From assembly GCA_001942045.1 (NCBI GenBank), contig MSTD01000008.1, positions 62,001 to 126,000 on the forward strand: a stretch of DNA of 64,000 nt. The letters are read 5' to 3'. Positions 61,658-64,000 of this stretch are shown in pieces. The notes beneath the pieces are model-generated. The model saw nothing but the letters and a program-made list of their open reading frames with translations. It ran no database searches and had not been told where the DNA came from. The translations under genes and the position numbers were made by a program. This DNA is from Mycolicibacterium porcinum. GTDB lineage: Bacteria; Actinomycetota; Actinomycetes; Mycobacteriales; Mycobacteriaceae. Position 1 is the stretch's first letter; every line of letters starts with the position of its first letter.

Positions 61658-63211
61658 GTGAACGACAACACGGCAGTCAGCAGGCGGACGTTGCTGCTGG
61701 TGGGCGGCACCACCGCGATTCTGGGCGCCGGCGCCGGGGTCGCCGTCGACGGTTTGGTCCGGTCGTCGGGGCCGGAGCTCTGGCAGCGGGAGGACCGCAG
61801 CGATGCGCCGCGGGTGGGCGGGCTGCACCTGCAGTACGGTGCCGACGCCTCATCCGAGGTCGTGGTGTCCTGGCATACCGCCACCCGGGTCGGGAACCCG
61901 CGGGTCATGTTCGGCACCCCCAACGACGGCTTCGGCGAGACGGTCGCCGCGGACACCGTCACCTACCGCGACGGGCAGTCGGGCACCGAGATCCGGGTAC
62001 ACCACGCCCGGCTCACCGGTCTGTTGCCCGACACCAACTACGTCTACGCCGCGGTGCACGACGGCACGAGCCCCGAGCTGGGCACCGCGCGGACCGCGCC
62101 GCGGGGCCGGGCTCCCTTGCGGTTCACCAGTTTCGGCGATCAGTCGACGCCGACGCTGGACGCCATGGTGGCCGACGCGTTCGGTAGCGACAACCGGGGT
62201 TCGCCTGCCGCCGGCGACATCACGACCGCAGTCGAGAATGCCCGGCCGCTGTTCAACCTCGTCAACGGAGACCTCTGCTACGCCAACCTGTCCGGGGACC
62301 GGATCAGAACCTGGTCGGACTGGTTCGAGAGCAACTCCCGCTCCGCGCGGCACCGGCCATGGATGCCCGCCGCGGGCAACCACGAGAACGAGTTGGGCAA
62401 CGGCCCGATCGGCTACGCCGCGTATCAGACCTACTTCGCGCTGCCCGATTCCGGCGCGGACGCCGAGCTGCGCGGCATGTGGTATGCGTTCACCGCGGGC
62501 GCGGTGCGGGTGATCAGCCTCAACAACGACGACGTGTGCTACCAGGACGGCGGCAACTCATACGTGCACGGTTACTCGGGCGGCGCCCAGAAGCGTTGGC
62601 TGGAAAAGGAATTGGGGCGCACAAACGCTGACGCCGACATCGACTGGATCGTGGTCTGCATGCACCAGACCGCGGTGTCGACGGCCGACCGCACCAACGG
62701 CGCGGATCTCGGGATCCGCGAGAATTGGCTGCCCCTCTTCGACCGCTACGGCGTCGACCTGGTGGTGTGCGGCCACGAACACCACTACGAGCGCTCACAC
62801 CCGATCCGCGGCGTGCAGCCGACCGACACCCTCACCCCGATCCCGGTCGACGGCAACGGAGAGTCCATCGACACCAGCAGGGGCACAGTGCATCTGGTGA
62901 TCGGCGGTGGCGGCACCTCGATCCCGTCGAACCGGATGTTCTTCCCCGAACCCCGCTGTCGCGTGCTGACCGGGGTCGGGGCGCTCGACCCGGCACTGGG
63001 CAAACGCACCCCGCGTTATGTCACCGAAGCTGCCCCGTGGTCGGTGTTCCGGGATCGGGACCATGCCTACGGTTTCGTGATGTTCGACGTCGATCCGGGC
63101 TCGCCGGGCGGCGAGACATCAATCGAGGCAACCTATTTCGCGGTCGACGGCCCGTTCGGCCAGACCACTGCGGTGGACCGCTTCACGCTGCGCAAGCCGC
63201 GACGGGCCTGA
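61658..63211 (+). CDS. Exported purple-acid-phosphatase-like phosphoesterase
   Basis: Metallophosphoesterase of 517 residues. A twin-arginine signal (SRRTLLLVGGTT, about residues 8-19) is followed by a fibronectin-like N-domain (GLHLQYGADASSEVVVSWHT) and the catalytic domain: FGDQ, NGDLCY, GNHENE, CMHQTAVS and GHEHHYERSHP, the metal-ligand blocks of purple acid phosphatases. It would release phosphate outside the membrane. Starts with GTG. Confidence 0.87.
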   Translation: MNDNTAVSRRTLLLVGGTTAILGAGAGVAVDGLVRSSGPELWQREDRSDAPRVGGLHLQYGADASSEVVVSWHTATRVGNPRVMFGTPNDGFGETVAADTVTYRDGQSGTEIRVHHARLTGLLPDTNYVYAAVHDGTSPELGTARTAPRGRAPLRFTSFGDQSTPTLDAMVADAFGSDNRGSPAAGDITTAVENARPLFNLVNGDLCYANLSGDRIRTWSDWFESNSRSARHRPWMPAAGNHENELGNGPIGYAAYQTYFALPDSGADAELRGMWYAFTAGAVRVISLNNDDVCYQDGGNSYVHGYSGGAQKRWLEKELGRTNADADIDWIVVCMHQTAVSTADRTNGADLGIRENWLPLFDRYGVDLVVCGHEHHYERSHPIRGVQPTDTLTPIPVDGNGESIDTSRGTVHLVIGGGGTSIPSNRMFFPEPRCRVLTGVGALDPALGKRTPRYVTEAAPWSVFRDRDHAYGFVMFDVDPGSPGGETSIEATYFAVDGPFGQTTAVDRFTLRKPRRA

Positions 63212-63219
63212 ATCCGGCG

Positions 63220-63284
63220 TTGACTCTGCGGTCAGGGCTGACCACACTCGCACTTCTGCGCCGTAGCCGCAGAATGAACGTCAA
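63220..63284. terminator. Convergent-gene hairpin, family A copy 3
   Basis: A hairpin element fills the gap between convergent phosphatase and rlmB. The 47-base core (63226-63272) has CTGCGG/CCGCAG arms and ACTCGCACTT at 63246-63255. It equals copy 1 in length and shares CTGC-GTCAGGGC and the core at the same positions. An outer TTGAC/GTCAA pair (63220-63224, 63280-63284) extends it. Confidence 0.65.
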
Positions 63285-63285
63285 G

Positions 63286-64000
63286 TCAGCGACTGCGGCG
63301 CTGACGGGCGATCTCGGCCAGCACCACACCGGCCGCGACCGAGGCGTTCAACGATTCGGTCGGCCCGGCCATCGGGATCGACACCACCGCATCACAGTTC
63401 TCCCGCACCAGCCGGGAAAGGCCCTTGCCCTCCGAGCCGACCACCACGACCATCGGCCCGTTGCCTTCGAGCTCGTCGAGCGTGGTGTCACCACCGGCAT
63501 CCAGGCCGACGATCTGCAGCCCGGCGTCGGCATAGCTCTTCAACGTGCGAGTCAGATTCGTCGCCCGCGCCACCGGCGTGCGGGCCGCCGCTCCGGCACT
63601 CGTGCGCCACGCCACCGCGGTGACCGAAGCCGAACGCCGTTGTGGGATCACCACACCGTGCCCGCCGAAGGCGGCCACCGAACGCACGATGGCGCCCAGG
63701 TTGCGCGGGTCGGAGATGTTGTCCAGCGCTGCCAACAGCGCCGGCTCCCCGGATTCGCGGGCGGCCTTCAACAAATCGTCGGGGTGCGCGTAGTCGTACG
63801 GCGGCACCTGCAGGGCCAGGCCCTGGTGCAACGCGTTGTTGCTCATCCGGTCCAGGTCGTGGCGTTGCACCTCCAGGATCGAGATGCCACGGTCCGCCGC
63901 GATCTGCACGGATTCGGTGAGCCGCTCATCGGCCTCGGTACCCAGCGCCACGTACAACGCGGTAGCCGGAACCTTGGCCCGCAGGCACTCCACCACGGGG
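63286..64000 (-). CDS. rlmB: 23S rRNA 2'-O-ribose methyltransferase, RlmB/SpoU type (5' partial)
   Basis: SpoU-family knot methyltransferase; the 236 visible residues include motif 1 ([20 protein letters not shown]), motif 2 ([15 protein letters not shown]) and motif 3 ([20 protein letters not shown]). The frame is open to the right edge, and the first part of the N-terminal RNA-binding domain lies beyond 64000. RlmB-type enzymes methylate G2251 of 23S rRNA; other SpoU members confer thiostrepton resistance. The M. tuberculosis counterpart is Rv3579c. Confidence 0.88.
   Translation of the reverse strand, partial: PVVECLRAKVPATALYVALGTEADERLTESVQIAADRGISILEVQRHDLDRMSNNALHQGLALQVPPYDYAHPDDLLKAARESGEPALLAALDNISDPRNLGAIVRSVAAFGGHGVVIPQRRSASVTAVAWRTSAGAAARTPVARATNLTRTLKSYADAGLQIVGLDAGGDTTLDELEGNGPMVVVVGSEGKGLSRLVRENCDAVVSIPMAGPTESLNASVAAGVVLAEIARQRRSR

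Overview
The window is high-GC, densely packed mycobacterial chromosome, most likely from a fast-growing Mycolicibacterium related to M. smegmatis. The diagnosis rests on recognisable genes: the cholesterol/HIP genes fadD3-fadE31-fadE32-fadE33-aspB, hsaA-hsaD-hsaC-hsaB, kshB, fadE34 and kstR, and further right the genes corresponding to the M. tuberculosis LacI regulator, MBL-fold protein, ArsB-type permease and SpoU methyltransferase around Rv3575c-Rv3579c. GTG starts, 4-base GTGA/ATGA stop-start overlaps and KstR-type operators also fit. No rRNA, tRNA, CRISPR array, integrase or insertion sequence was seen. No gap longer than about 200 bases lacks a gene.

Layout. (1) 1-5.55 kb: the end of the HIP (C/D-ring) operon, fadD3 (5' end cut by the window) to aspB. 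(2) 5.6-26.2 kb: a long accessory block lying between aspB and hsaB, which are near neighbours in M. tuberculosis. It holds a ketone-body module (acetoacetyl-CoA synthetase, 3-hydroxybutyrate-dehydrogenase-like SDR, MHS-type transporter, LysR), a vapBC pair, a monoglyceride-lipase-like hydrolase, a TetR-controlled SDR-SDR-CMD-aldehyde dehydrogenase operon with mycofactocin-type SDRs, a DeoR-controlled operon (amine/amino-acid permease, FGGY kinase, GlpA-like flavoprotein, second flavoprotein), and a P450-ferredoxin/TetR/SDR module whose two promoters carry the same palindrome. (3) 26.3-37.6 kb: an exported porin-like protein behind two IdeR-like iron boxes, then hsaADCB, kshB, fadE34 and kstR with KstR operators. 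(4) 37.6-39.5 kb: otsB and a LacI regulator. (5) 39.5-55.8 kb: a zinc-starvation and cobalamin block. It contains an aztABC zinc transporter, an intact COG0523 GTPase, two AztD-like propeller proteins, a methyltransferase, bluB, pxpA, a two-subunit permease, a corrinoid-type ABC transporter behind a cobalamin riboswitch, the zinc-free ribosomal proteins S18, S14, L33, L28 and L31, and a COG0523 protein without a P-loop (Mrf/Rv0106 type). Four Zur-like boxes are spread over it. (6) 55.8-58.2 kb: two tandem paralogous membrane-anchored proteins, each preceded by a tiny overlapping leader ORF. (7) 58.3-64 kb: MBL-fold hydrolase, glycerophosphodiesterase, ArsB-type permease, purple-acid-phosphatase-like enzyme and rlmB (5' end beyond the window).

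How it fits together. The cholesterol genes form one catabolic unit: KshB with its oxygenase partner (not in the window) opens ring B, HsaABCD degrade rings A/B, FadE34 acts on the side chain, and FadD3/FadE31-33 handle the remaining HIP moiety. KstR controls several of these promoters. The zinc block looks like a Zur regulon: high-affinity uptake, zinc delivery and zinc-sparing ribosomal proteins. Every convergent gene pair that leaves a real gap has a long hairpin in it, and three of these four hairpins share a ten-base core, ACTCGCACTT. The least explained parts are the DeoR/permease/kinase/flavoprotein operon, the leader-coupled tandem paralogues, the FhuF-like Fe-S protein inside the cobalamin operon and the methyltransferase in the zinc operon.
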